Assembly (NCBI GenBank): GCA_964384215.1
Contig: CAYLLB010000001.1
Coordinates: forward strand, 144,325 to 208,324
Length of the DNA: 64,000 bases
Reading direction: 5' to 3'
From: JAJFUV01 sp964384215
GTDB lineage: Bacteria > Acidobacteriota > Terriglobia > Bryobacterales > Bryobacteraceae
Both the position numbers and the translations under genes were made by a program. Shown in pieces: positions 31,988 through 40,435 of the stretch. Each line of letters starts with the position of its first letter. Positions within the stretch are counted from its first letter, which is position 1. The notes under the pieces were generated by a model. The model was not told the DNA's origin and did not search any database. It worked only from the letters and a program-made list of their open reading frames with translations.

Positions 31988-32224
31988 TCACGAACACGGC
32001 TCTTCAAGCTCAAGCTCCTGCTTCCTGAAGGCTGAGAACACGCTCATCACGCCGCGCCCCGCACATGCCCCCCGCAGTCTCTTCCATGCAGGGTTTTTCG
32101 AAAGCACTATCTCGCCCCCGCGTACTTGTGACGTCAACCGGGTCCCCGCAGTCGGATTCATAGTCTTCCTGATCGGCTTTGGAATCGCAACCCGGCCTCT
32201 CGATGACACGGTGACAGTCTTCAC
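31988..32224 (-). CDS. Orphan AbrB/MazE-like (SpoVT-AbrB) DNA-binding protein
   Basis: Protein of 78 residues starting at a GTG. The N-terminal swapped-hairpin pattern VTVSSRGRVAIPKPIRKTM is diagnostic for SpoVT-AbrB antitoxin or regulator domains. The following TRLTSQVRGGEIVLSK fits, and a basic then Glu-rich tail ends the protein. The usual toxin partner (PIN or MazF) is absent: the downstream side holds only the convergent ArsC-like gene. It may be a lone regulator or a remnant of a toxin-antitoxin pair. Confidence 0.72.
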   Translation of the reverse strand: MKTVTVSSRGRVAIPKPIRKTMNPTAGTRLTSQVRGGEIVLSKNPAWKRLRGACAGRGVMSVFSAFRKQELELEEPCS

Positions 32225-32385
32225 AAGATGTTCATACCGCAGTGGAGGGCGTCCTTGAGGTCACGCGGGATTTCAGCACCGCTTGTCAGATCGTTGCGGT
32301 AATGAACTCCCGCGCGGATTGAAATCCGCCTTCCCCCTCGCGCGAGGGCGCGTCTGCGCTAAGCTGGAAATCTGGCCGGAAATCC
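32225..32385. other. Intergenic leader of the pduS-pduT pair with two short palindromes
   Basis: No gene is seen in these 161 bases between the AbrB-like gene (leftward) and pduS (rightward). Two inverted repeats are present: GCGGATT-GA-AATCCGC at 32314-32329 and the perfect palindrome CCCTCGCGCGAGGG at 32335-32348. No strong -35/-10 pair was recognised. The palindromes could be operator half-sites or leader hairpins. Confidence 0.5.
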
Positions 32386-33699
32386 ATGCTGAGCGAGAAA
32401 CTCAAGGAGTGCGGTGTTGTCGGCGCGGGCGGCGCAGGCTTCCCTACGTATGTGAAGGCGAAGTCCACGGTCGAGTTCATGCTCGCCAACGGTGCCGAGT
32501 GCGAACCGCTGCTGCACAAAGACTTCGAACTGATGTGCCACTACCCGAAGGAGATCGTTTCGGGGATGGCCCTGATGATGGAAGCTATCCACGCGAAACA
32601 GGGTAAGTTCGGCATCAAGGAGAAGAATCACGCGGCCATCGAGGCGATCCGCCCGGAAGCGGAAGCCAAGGACATCGAACTTGCGATGCTCGGCGACTTC
32701 TATCCCTCGGGCGATGAGTACGAGCTGGTCTACAGCGCGACGGGCAGGTTGATCCCCGCCGGAGGCATCCCGCTCCAGGTGGGCTGCGTGGTCAACAACG
32801 TCGAAACGCTGTACAACGTGCATTTCGCTGCGCAAGGCGTTCCGGTGACGCGGAAGATGGTTTCCGTCAGCGGCGCGGTGCGCAAGCCGAAGTCGTTCTG
32901 GGTGCCAATTGGGACGCCCTTCCGCGACTTGATCGCGCTGGCCGGCGGCGCCACTACGGCCGAGTACGGCATCTTCGTGAGCGGGTTGATGATGGGCACG
33001 CTCACCTTCGACGAAAACGATGTGGTGACCAAGACCACCGGCGGATTGATTCTGCTTCCGAAAGAACACTACCTGGTTGAGAGGAAGGCGCGGCCGGCGC
33101 AGGCGCGCAACCGCATCGGCAAATCCGCGTGCGATCAGTGCAGCTACTGCACCGAGTTCTGCCCACGGTATTTGCTGGGCTACGAAGTGATGCCGCACAA
33201 AGTGATGCGCACGCTGGGTTTCACTACTTCCGGAGCCGAACACTGGAGCCAGTGGGGCGAGTTGTGCTGCGCCTGCGGGTTGTGCACTCTGTATGCGTGC
33301 CCGGAGGACCTGTTCCCCAAGGAAGCCTGTGATGATGCCAAGGCCACGCTGCGGGCCGCCGGCATGAAGTTCACGCAGTCGAAGCCCGTCCAGGTGCATC
33401 CGATGAAGGAATCGCGTCGCGTGCCCGTGGCGATGCTGAGGCGCCGCCTGAAAGTGGAAGATTACGAAGTCGAAACGCCGTTCGAGGACATCGATCACGC
33501 GCCTGCGATGGTGCGGATCAAGTTGTCGCAGCATGTGGGTAAACCCGCGACGGCGGTAGTGAAAGCCGGCGTGGTGGTCGAGCGGAACACGTTGATCGCG
33601 CGCGTGGCCGAGGCCGACCTCGGGGTGAATATCCACGCGAGCATTGCCGGGCGCGTCGCGGCGGTAACGGAAAAGTACATCGAAATACAATCTAAGTGA
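32386..33699 (+). CDS. pduS: PduS/RnfC-like flavo-iron-sulfur protein of a microcompartment
   Basis: Electron-transfer protein of 437 residues. An N-terminal NuoF/RnfC-type FMN-binding segment (GVVGAGGAGFPTYVK) is followed by an SLBB-like region (VSVSGAVRKPKSFWVPIGTP). Two ferredoxin-type [4Fe-4S] sites follow: Cys249, 252, 255, 259 (CDQCSYCTEFCP) and Cys295, 297, 300, 305 (CCACGLCTLYACP). A RnfC-like beta domain ends the protein. PduS reduces cobalamin or recycles redox cofactors in Pdu compartments. The next gene is a PduT-like shell protein, which supports the BMC assignment over a Rnf complex. Confidence 0.9.
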   Translation: MLSEKLKECGVVGAGGAGFPTYVKAKSTVEFMLANGAECEPLLHKDFELMCHYPKEIVSGMALMMEAIHAKQGKFGIKEKNHAAIEAIRPEAEAKDIELAMLGDFYPSGDEYELVYSATGRLIPAGGIPLQVGCVVNNVETLYNVHFAAQGVPVTRKMVSVSGAVRKPKSFWVPIGTPFRDLIALAGGATTAEYGIFVSGLMMGTLTFDENDVVTKTTGGLILLPKEHYLVERKARPAQARNRIGKSACDQCSYCTEFCPRYLLGYEVMPHKVMRTLGFTTSGAEHWSQWGELCCACGLCTLYACPEDLFPKEACDDAKATLRAAGMKFTQSKPVQVHPMKESRRVPVAMLRRRLKVEDYEVETPFEDIDHAPAMVRIKLSQHVGKPATAVVKAGVVVERNTLIARVAEADLGVNIHASIAGRVAAVTEKYIEIQSK

Positions 33700-33712
33700 G
33701 CTGGTTGCGAGG

Positions 33713-34264
33713 ATGGCTAAGAATTCGATAGGACTGATTGAACTGGGAAGTATCGCCGCGGGCATGGAAGTGGCCGATGCCATGCTGAAGGCCGCCGACG
33801 TCGAACTGGTTCTCGCCCGTTCCATCTGCTCCGGCAAGTACATGGTGATGGTCCGCGGCGACGTGTCCGCGGTGAACGCCAGTATTGAGGCAGGCTCTCG
33901 CGCCGGCAGTTTTTCGCTGATCGACACGTTCATCGCTCCGAACGTGCACGAATCCCTTTTCCCTGCCTTAAGCGGCACGTCGAAGGTGGAAAAGCTGGAA
34001 GCTTTGGGCGTGATCGAAGCCTTCTCGGTGGCCGCGTTGCTCGAAGGCGCGGACGTGGCGGCGAAGTCGGCCAACGTGAGGCTGATTGAAATCCGCCTGG
34101 CGATGGCGCTGGGCGGCAAGGCTTTCGTAACGATGACCGGCAGCGTGGCTGCGGTGCGCAGCGCGGTGGACAACGGCGCGCACGCGATCGGGAAGAGGGG
34201 ATTGCTGGTGAACAAGGTGGTGATCCCGCAGCCGCGGCCGGAACTCTTGAACGAGATGATCTAG
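33713..34264 (+). CDS. pduT: Tandem-domain BMC shell protein with Fe-S site (BMC-T, PduT-like)
   Basis: Shell protein of 183 residues with two BMC domains (about 5-90 and 97-180), which should form a pseudo-hexameric trimer. The first domain has Cys39 in LARSICSGKYMVMVRGD, corresponding to the PduT cysteine (Cys38) that holds a [4Fe-4S] cluster in the central pore. It lies 13 nt after pduS. Together they suggest an electron path from PduS through the shell. No other shell gene is adjacent; the hexamer gene is about 13 kb upstream. Confidence 0.92.
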   Translation: MAKNSIGLIELGSIAAGMEVADAMLKAADVELVLARSICSGKYMVMVRGDVSAVNASIEAGSRAGSFSLIDTFIAPNVHESLFPALSGTSKVEKLEALGVIEAFSVAALLEGADVAAKSANVRLIEIRLAMALGGKAFVTMTGSVAAVRSAVDNGAHAIGKRGLLVNKVVIPQPRPELLNEMI

Positions 34265-34270
34265 GAGGCC

Positions 34271-36286
34271 GTGAAACAGACGGTAGGACCGCGCCCTTTG
34301 GCTTCGGCTCACAAATGTGGCTATCAACGCTTCGGTGAGCGCGTGGGACCGTACCTGATCCTCCTCGCCGAAGTCCTGATTTTCTACCGGAGGGTGCTCT
34401 TCGGCGCGTACGCGATTCCCTGGGATCTGCGCACCTTCCATCTGCCGCTGGCGACGTTCATAGCGGATTCTTTCCGCGCCGGCGAATTTCCTCTCTGGGA
34501 TCCATTTACCTACTGCGGGCGTCCATTCTATGCCAACATCCAGGCACAGGTGTTCTATCCCCCGACTCTGCTGGCCGTAGTGGCGAGCAACCTAGCGGGT
34601 GCTGACACACTGCTCTATGCGCTTGAATGGCAACTGGCTCTGCACGTATTTGCGGCGGGAGTGTTCACTTATTGGCTGGCGAGGCGTTTAGGCGCGGGTG
34701 TGTGGGCGGCGCTGACGGGCGCGACCGTGTACCAGATGGGCGGCTTCTTCGCATCACAGGCGCAGCACCTGGTGGTGGTGAACGCGGCCGCGTGGCTGCC
34801 GCTCATATGGCTGGCGGTGATGGAACTGCGGGAGCGTTTCTCCTGGCGGTGGATGGCGGTGCTGGCTGCGGCCCTGGCGATGTCCGTGCTGGCGGGTTTC
34901 CCCGCCGTGACGGTAGTGGCGGCGAGTTCGGCGGTCCTGTTGGCGCTGCTATTGGGCGGAGTCCGATTGGCCGGCAACGTGTTGTTCGCCGGATGTTGGG
35001 CCGGTTTGCTGGCGGCGGTGCAATTGCTGCCTTCGTTGGAGCTTCACAACGCAAGCGTCGCGAAGTACCGCGTGGAGTGGATGAAGACGGGCGGCGGGTT
35101 GCCCTTGCAGTCGCTCGTTTCACTGGTCGTGCCCAATCACTACGGCATTTTCGACCTCAAGACTTACAGGGGGCCATGGGAGCCCACTTATCTTTATGTG
35201 TACTGCGGTATCGCCGGGCTGGCGCTGGCGGTGGCGGCGCTCACGCGGGTTCGCCGGCGCGAGATCCTGGCGGTCGGGCTCATCACGCTGGTGTTCGGCC
35301 TCTGGATGCTGGGGGATTCCACGCCTGTGGGACGCGGATTCTTCCTGGCGATGCCCACGGCAATCCAGAACGGGCTGCATGCGGAATTCGCCATGGCGGC
35401 GTTCTGCCTCGGCATGGCGGTTCTGGCGGCGTTCGGTTCTCAGTTTTTCCTGAAGCGATCCTGGGCGGGGTGCGTGGTCATGCTGCTGGCCGCCCTGGAT
35501 CTGATCGTAACCGGCAGCGCCCGTCCGATGAACGCCGTCTCGGTGCGGGATGATCCGGCCGTCACGCGCGAAGCGTACGGCGGGAGCCGGGAGTTGCTCG
35601 AACGCGTGCGTGCGCTCACCCGCATGGACACGCCACCCTCGCGCATCGACCTGGTGAACGGCGACATGACTTGGGCCATCGCCGCGCCGCTCACCGCCGT
35701 GCCGACAGCGAACGGCAACGATCCATTGGCGCTCGAACGCATCATCCAGGCGCGGCTGGCATTTGTGAAGGGCGAGCGCTGGGGACGGTACTACGAGATC
35801 GCCGCGCTCGATTCGCCGGCCGTCGATCTGCAGAACATCCGCTGGGTACTTTCGCGGGTTCCACTCGATGCGGGAATCGTGGAACGGGCGCATTTCCGCA
35901 AGCGCGCCGATCTGCCCGGATTCGTCGTGTACGAGAACCTGGAGGTCCTGCCGCGCTTCTTCCTATCGGCGCCTGCTGGCCGGGTGCGGGTGGTCGAGTA
36001 CTCCCCGTCGTATGTCGAACTCGAAACGGACTCGCCGGCCGATGCCTTCCTTACGGCGTCGGAGGCTTACTATCCGGGCTGGCGCGCCTGGTTGGATGAC
36101 TCGCCGCGAGAGATCAAGCTGACCGCCGTGGCATTCCGGGGATTCGATGTGCCGGCGGGGCGCCACCGGATTCGCATGGAGTTCGCGCCGCGCATTCTGT
36201 GGTGGGGCGCCGGCGTCAGTCTGGTTGCCTGGCTTGCCGCGGCTGCGCTGCTTGCCAGAGGTAGGCGAGGCCGCTCCACACCGTAG
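34271..36286 (+). CDS. YfhO-family polytopic membrane protein
   Basis: Membrane protein of 671 residues starting at GTG. About ten to twelve hydrophobic segments fill residues 25-420. The opening after the first helix (AIPWDLRTFHLPLATFIADS, FPLWDPFTYCGRPFYANIQA) and the C-terminal AYYPGWRAWLDD followed by GRHRIRMEFAP are typical of YfhO-like GT-C-related proteins, some of which glycosylate teichoic acids. The substrate is unknown. It starts 6 nt after pduT but is probably unrelated to the compartment. Its last 71 nt overlap the 3' end of the convergent pgsA-like gene. Confidence 0.85.
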   Translation: MKQTVGPRPLASAHKCGYQRFGERVGPYLILLAEVLIFYRRVLFGAYAIPWDLRTFHLPLATFIADSFRAGEFPLWDPFTYCGRPFYANIQAQVFYPPTLLAVVASNLAGADTLLYALEWQLALHVFAAGVFTYWLARRLGAGVWAALTGATVYQMGGFFASQAQHLVVVNAAAWLPLIWLAVMELRERFSWRWMAVLAAALAMSVLAGFPAVTVVAASSAVLLALLLGGVRLAGNVLFAGCWAGLLAAVQLLPSLELHNASVAKYRVEWMKTGGGLPLQSLVSLVVPNHYGIFDLKTYRGPWEPTYLYVYCGIAGLALAVAALTRVRRREILAVGLITLVFGLWMLGDSTPVGRGFFLAMPTAIQNGLHAEFAMAAFCLGMAVLAAFGSQFFLKRSWAGCVVMLLAALDLIVTGSARPMNAVSVRDDPAVTREAYGGSRELLERVRALTRMDTPPSRIDLVNGDMTWAIAAPLTAVPTANGNDPLALERIIQARLAFVKGERWGRYYEIAALDSPAVDLQNIRWVLSRVPLDAGIVERAHFRKRADLPGFVVYENLEVLPRFFLSAPAGRVRVVEYSPSYVELETDSPADAFLTASEAYYPGWRAWLDDSPREIKLTAVAFRGFDVPAGRHRIRMEFAPRILWWGAGVSLVAWLAAAALLARGRRGRSTP

Positions 36287-36764
36287 CGACGAACGTGAGC
36301 CAGATCAGCGTTTCCAGGACCGTGCTCACCACCACCTGAGGACGTATGCGGTGCGCCATCGCTGCCACGGCAGTAAGTATTTGCAGAAGCGTGCTAAGCT
36401 TTCCCCACACGGAAGGCGGAAAGCCGCGCCGCTCGGTAATGACCATCAGGAGCATGGCTCCCACCAGGATTGCGAGATCCCGCGCGAATACCGCCACCAC
36501 CAGCCACCACGGTACGGCCGATCGGATGCCGAGCACGATGTAGACCGAAGCGAGCAACAGCTTGTCGGCGATTGGATCGAGGTAGGCGCCCGCCTGGGAG
36601 GACCAGCGGAATGCACGAGCTACCCAGCCGTCCAACGCGTCCGTGAAGCCCGCCACCGCAAACAGCACCAGCCCGCGCAGGAAGTGCCCTGTGGTGAGTT
36701 GCCAGACGATCACTGGGGTGAGCGCAAGGCGGACGCCGGTGATGAGGTTGGGAAGATGCCTCAA
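36216..36764 (-). CDS. pgsA: CDP-alcohol phosphatidyltransferase (PgsA-like)
   Basis: Membrane enzyme of phospholipid synthesis, 182 residues. The diagnostic motif D-G-x2-A-R-x8-G-x3-D-x3-D is complete (DALDGWVARAFRWS then SQAGAYLDPIADK). It opens LPNLITGVRLALTPVIVW like phosphatidylglycerophosphate synthases; a cardiolipin synthase of the same superfamily is possible. The start is TTG. It follows lpxC by 4 nt, forming a lipid-envelope gene pair. Confidence 0.9.
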   Translation of the reverse strand: MRHLPNLITGVRLALTPVIVWQLTTGHFLRGLVLFAVAGFTDALDGWVARAFRWSSQAGAYLDPIADKLLLASVYIVLGIRSAVPWWLVVAVFARDLAILVGAMLLMVITERRGFPPSVWGKLSTLLQILTAVAAMAHRIRPQVVVSTVLETLIWLTFVATVWSGLAYLWQAAQPRQARQPD

Positions 36765-36768
36765 CGCG

Positions 36769-37659
36769 TCAGGATACCAGAGCGTGCACTACTTGTGCTG
36801 CGAGCTGATCGAAACTCAGCACTTCGTATAGCGTGGCATCGGACATGATCTTGGTCACCAGGGCCACATGCATGGCGTGCCCGGCGCGTTCGGCGATCAC
36901 GTGTCCGAGCAGCGGCTTCCCGATCAGGGCCAGGTCGCCGATCAGGTCCAGCGCTTTATGCCGGCAGCACTCGTCGGGGAATCGCATGCCGTCTGGATTC
37001 ATGACGGAGTGCTGGTCGAAGCAGAGCGCGTTTTCGAGGGAAGCGCCCCGGATGAGGCCCATGTTGCGCAACTGGTCCAGCTCGTACTCGAAGCCGAAGG
37101 TGCGGGCCGGGGCGAGGTCGCGGGCGTACCGTTCCGGCGTCACCTCCATTTCAAGTTGCTGCCGCCCCACCGCCGGGTGGTTGAAGAATACGTCGCAGCT
37201 CAGCATGAAGCGGTCGGCCGGGATGACCGTCAGGCGCCTGTTGGGCGCTTCCACCATGACTGGCCGCAGGATACGCAGATAGCGCCGCTTGCGCCGGTAA
37301 CGCTTCACACCGGCTTCGGCCAGAAGTTTGACCCAGGTTTCACCGCTGCCATCGAGAATAGGCACTTCCAGGTTGTCGATCTCGATGTAAGCGTTATCGA
37401 TGCCCATGCTGTAAAGAACGCTGAGCAGGTGTTCCGTGGTGGAAATCAGCACGCCTTGCCGCATGAGGCTCGTGGCATAACTCACGCGCGCTACATGGCG
37501 GTAACTGGCGGGAACGGGGAATCGATCCAGGTCGGTCCTGAGGAAAACAATGCCCGTGCCGGCGGGAGCCGGGAGAATCCGTACGGAGACCGGAACGCCG
37601 TGGTGAAGGCCGACGCCTTTGGCTTCTATGGGACGCTGTACAGTCGTCTCGAATTGCAA
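36769..37659 (-). CDS. lpxC: UDP-3-O-acyl-N-acetylglucosamine deacetylase LpxC
   Basis: Zinc deacetylase of the committed step of lipid A synthesis, 296 residues. Zinc ligands are in place: His77 (ISTTEHLLS), His234 and Asp238 (CRHKALDLIGD), with catalytic His261 (AERAGHAMH). The start is TTG, with GGAG 8 nt upstream; an in-frame stop lies a little further upstream. Its presence shows an LPS-type outer membrane. It is divergent from polA across an AT-rich gap. Confidence 0.97.
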   Translation of the reverse strand: MQFETTVQRPIEAKGVGLHHGVPVSVRILPAPAGTGIVFLRTDLDRFPVPASYRHVARVSYATSLMRQGVLISTTEHLLSVLYSMGIDNAYIEIDNLEVPILDGSGETWVKLLAEAGVKRYRRKRRYLRILRPVMVEAPNRRLTVIPADRFMLSCDVFFNHPAVGRQQLEMEVTPERYARDLAPARTFGFEYELDQLRNMGLIRGASLENALCFDQHSVMNPDGMRFPDECCRHKALDLIGDLALIGKPLLGHVIAERAGHAMHVALVTKIMSDATLYEVLSFDQLAAQVVHALVS

Positions 37660-37843
37660 GCTATAAGCTCCAGTATGAATGCGTCAAGATTACTAGATGT
37701 GTTCTTAAAGCAATCGTTTCACCGAAGGCTAAGTTATTCTGCAGTATGGTTTTACAAATTTAACACTGTGGTTCGATAGCCACACTCTCGGGCGGGCTGT
37801 TGTGGCGGAATCACCTCAGTTTGCGGTTGGGGTATGATGAGGC
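37660..37843. promoter_or_regulatory. AT-rich divergent intergenic region between lpxC and polA
   Basis: These 184 bases are clearly more AT-rich than the surroundings and must hold the promoters for lpxC (leftward) and polA (rightward). Only imperfect -35/-10 candidates were found (for example TTTACA near 37751 on the plus strand, with no good -10), so no promoter is assigned. Confidence 0.5.
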
Positions 37844-40432
37844 ATGTCGCGTCCGCGGCTGTTCCTCATCGACTCCTTCGGTTACATTTTTCGCGCCTAC
37901 CATGCGCGAGCCCGCAGCGGTGCGCCGCCGATGCGCACGAAAGCCGGACTACCTACCGAAGTTGTGTACATTTTCGGCTCGATGGTCCGCAAGCTGACCT
38001 CGACGAACCATCCGGAGTATGTAGCGGCGGTATTCGAGAGCGCCGGCCCTACGTTCCGCGAGCAGGAATTCGCCGACTACAAAGCGAACCGGCCCGAGGC
38101 GCCGCCCGACCTGACCGAGCAGATTCCATATGTGCGGCGGTTACTCGAAGCCATGCGCATTCCCGTGCTCGAATTCGAAGGCTACGAAGCCGATGATGTC
38201 ATCGGCACCATCGCCCGGCGGGCGGCGAAGGCCGGCGTGGATGTAGTAATCGTTTCGGCCGACAAGGACATAATGCAGCTGGTGGGCGATGGCGTGGCGA
38301 TGCTCAATCCCACCAAGGACGACCGGCTGTTCGACGCGGCGCGAGTGGAAGAGGTGATGGGAGTTCCGCCGGAACGCGTCCCGGATCTGTTGGCGCTCAA
38401 AGGCGACGCGGTGGACAACATTCCCGGCGCGCCGGGGATCGGCGACAAGGGCGCGCAGGACCTGATACGGCGTTTCGGCACCGTGGAGCAGGCGCTTGAC
38501 CACGCGGCCGAGGTCGAACGGAAGATGTACCGCGAGAGTCTGCAGAACAACCGCGACCTCGTACTGATGAGCAAGCGCCTGGCGACTATCGACACGGCGG
38601 TCCCCATCGAGTGGTCGCTTGAGAGCGCTGCGTCGCAGCCACCCGATACGGACCAGCTTGCGGGATTGTATCGCGAGTTGGAGTTTCACAGCCTGCTCGA
38701 GGGTCTCACACCTGCCGCGGGCGAAAAGGAAAAGCCGCGTGTGGAAGACTATGCGACGCTCGATACCGCGGACGCGGTGGCGACGTATATAGCGGCAATC
38801 CCGGCCGACGCGCTCGTGGCGGTGACGTTCGCCGCGCCACCGGAGGGTGCGCTGGTAGGCGAAAACGCCTTCGGCATCGCCTGGAAGCCGGGCGAAGCTC
38901 GCGCTGTCCCGATCGAACTGCTGCCAGCGCTGAGGCCACTGCTCGAAGACCCGGGGCGGCAGAAGGTAACGCACAACCTGAAGTCGCTGCTCCTGATGTG
39001 CCAGCGCGAAGGCTTCGAAGTGCGGGGGGTCACCGGCGACGTGATGCTCGAAGGCTTTGTGGTGGATGCGGACCCGGGCGGCTGCACGCTGGAGGCGCTG
39101 GTGCGGGACCGGCTGGAGAATCGGCCTGTTTCAGGCGCCGCGGCGCAAGCCGGCGCGATCCTCGATCTACACGCGAAGCTCACGGGCGAGATCGACGCGC
39201 GCCAGGGTCGCGAAGTGTACGCGCGCATCGAGATGCCGCTGGCGCCGGTGCTCGCGCGCATGGAGCGAACGGGGGTGCGGGTGGCGCCGGAACAGTTGCG
39301 GAAGCTCTCCGGCGAGATGGAGGCCGGGATCGACCGTCTCTCCGCCGAGATCTATGCGCTTGCCAGGCACCCGTTCAACATCAACTCGCCGCAGCAGTTG
39401 GGCAAAGTGCTGTTCGAGGAGATGGGGCTGCCGGCGCCGGCACGGCGCGGCAAGACGAAATCCGTGTCGACGGCGGCGGACGTGCTGGAAGAGCTGGCCG
39501 CCGAGCACGAGATCGCTGGCAAGGTGCTTGAATACCGGCAGCTTACCAAGCTCAAGGGAACCTACGTCGACGCACTGCCGCAGTTGATTTCGCCGGAGAC
39601 CGGACGGCTGCACACCAGCCTGAACCAGACGGGCGCAGCGACGGGACGTCTTTCGTCGTCGAATCCGAATTTGCAGAACATCCCCATCCGGACGGAACTC
39701 GGCCGCGAGATCCGCGCCGCGTTCGTGCCGCGCGAGGGCTGGAAGCTGATTGTGGCGGATTACTCGCAGATCGAGTTGCGCCTGCTGGCCCATATGTCGC
39801 GCGATCCGGTTCTGGTGGCAGCGTTCCGCAACGGCGAGGACATACACACGCGCACCGCGGCTGAGGTGTTCGGGGTTGCGCCGCTGATGGTGACGCCCGA
39901 ATTGCGGCGCAACGCCAAGGCCGTGAACTTCGGCATCATTTACGGGCTAAGCGCTTTCGGACTTTCCGCGCAGCTCGGGATTCCACGCGACGAAGCCGAG
40001 CGTTACATCCAGGGTTATTTCGAGCGCTATCGAGGAGTGAAGGCGTTCATCGAGGCGACCATCAAGCAGGTGCGCGCGAGTGGTGTTTCGCGTACGCTGT
40101 TCGGCCGCCTGCGGCCCATTCCGGACATCAATTCGCGCAACCCGAACGCGCGCGGCTTCGCCGAGCGAACGGCGGTGAATTCGCCGTTGCAGGGCACGGC
40201 TGCGGACCTGATCAAGCTGGCCATGATCCGCATCGACGGCGCGCTCAGCAAGGGCGGCCACCGGACCGCAATGCTTCTGCAAGTGCACGACGAACTCCTG
40301 TTCGAAGCGCCGCCGGAGGAGGTGGACGAGGTGGCGAAACTCGTAAAGCGCGAGATGGAGAGCGTGCACAAGTTGGAAGTGCCGCTCATCGTGGATGTGG
40401 GAGTGGGCTCGAACTGGCGCGACGCGAAATAG
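37844..40432 (+). CDS. polA: DNA polymerase I (3'-5' exonuclease motif degenerate)
   Basis: Replication/repair polymerase of 862 residues. The N-terminal 5'-3' exonuclease domain shows FLIDSFGYIFRAYHA, YEADDVIGTIA and GDAVDNIPGAPGIGDKGA. The polymerase domain has motif A (ADYSQIELRLLAH), motif B (RRNAKAVNFGIIYGLS) and motif C (LLQVHDELLFE). In the middle domain the proofreading Exo I motif DxE is absent: the equivalent strand reads LVAVTFAAPPEG. Proofreading is therefore probably lost, as in Taq polymerase. Confidence 0.97.
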   Translation: MSRPRLFLIDSFGYIFRAYHARARSGAPPMRTKAGLPTEVVYIFGSMVRKLTSTNHPEYVAAVFESAGPTFREQEFADYKANRPEAPPDLTEQIPYVRRLLEAMRIPVLEFEGYEADDVIGTIARRAAKAGVDVVIVSADKDIMQLVGDGVAMLNPTKDDRLFDAARVEEVMGVPPERVPDLLALKGDAVDNIPGAPGIGDKGAQDLIRRFGTVEQALDHAAEVERKMYRESLQNNRDLVLMSKRLATIDTAVPIEWSLESAASQPPDTDQLAGLYRELEFHSLLEGLTPAAGEKEKPRVEDYATLDTADAVATYIAAIPADALVAVTFAAPPEGALVGENAFGIAWKPGEARAVPIELLPALRPLLEDPGRQKVTHNLKSLLLMCQREGFEVRGVTGDVMLEGFVVDADPGGCTLEALVRDRLENRPVSGAAAQAGAILDLHAKLTGEIDARQGREVYARIEMPLAPVLARMERTGVRVAPEQLRKLSGEMEAGIDRLSAEIYALARHPFNINSPQQLGKVLFEEMGLPAPARRGKTKSVSTAADVLEELAAEHEIAGKVLEYRQLTKLKGTYVDALPQLISPETGRLHTSLNQTGAATGRLSSSNPNLQNIPIRTELGREIRAAFVPREGWKLIVADYSQIELRLLAHMSRDPVLVAAFRNGEDIHTRTAAEVFGVAPLMVTPELRRNAKAVNFGIIYGLSAFGLSAQLGIPRDEAERYIQGYFERYRGVKAFIEATIKQVRASGVSRTLFGRLRPIPDINSRNPNARGFAERTAVNSPLQGTAADLIKLAMIRIDGALSKGGHRTAMLLQVHDELLFEAPPEEVDEVAKLVKREMESVHKLEVPLIVDVGVGSNWRDAK

Positions 40433-40435
40433 CGG

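Noticed and set aside
32359..34215. 618-codon minus-strand frame opposite pduS-pduT.
   Set aside because: The plus strand carries complete Fe-S and BMC motifs; the antisense translation is low-complexity.
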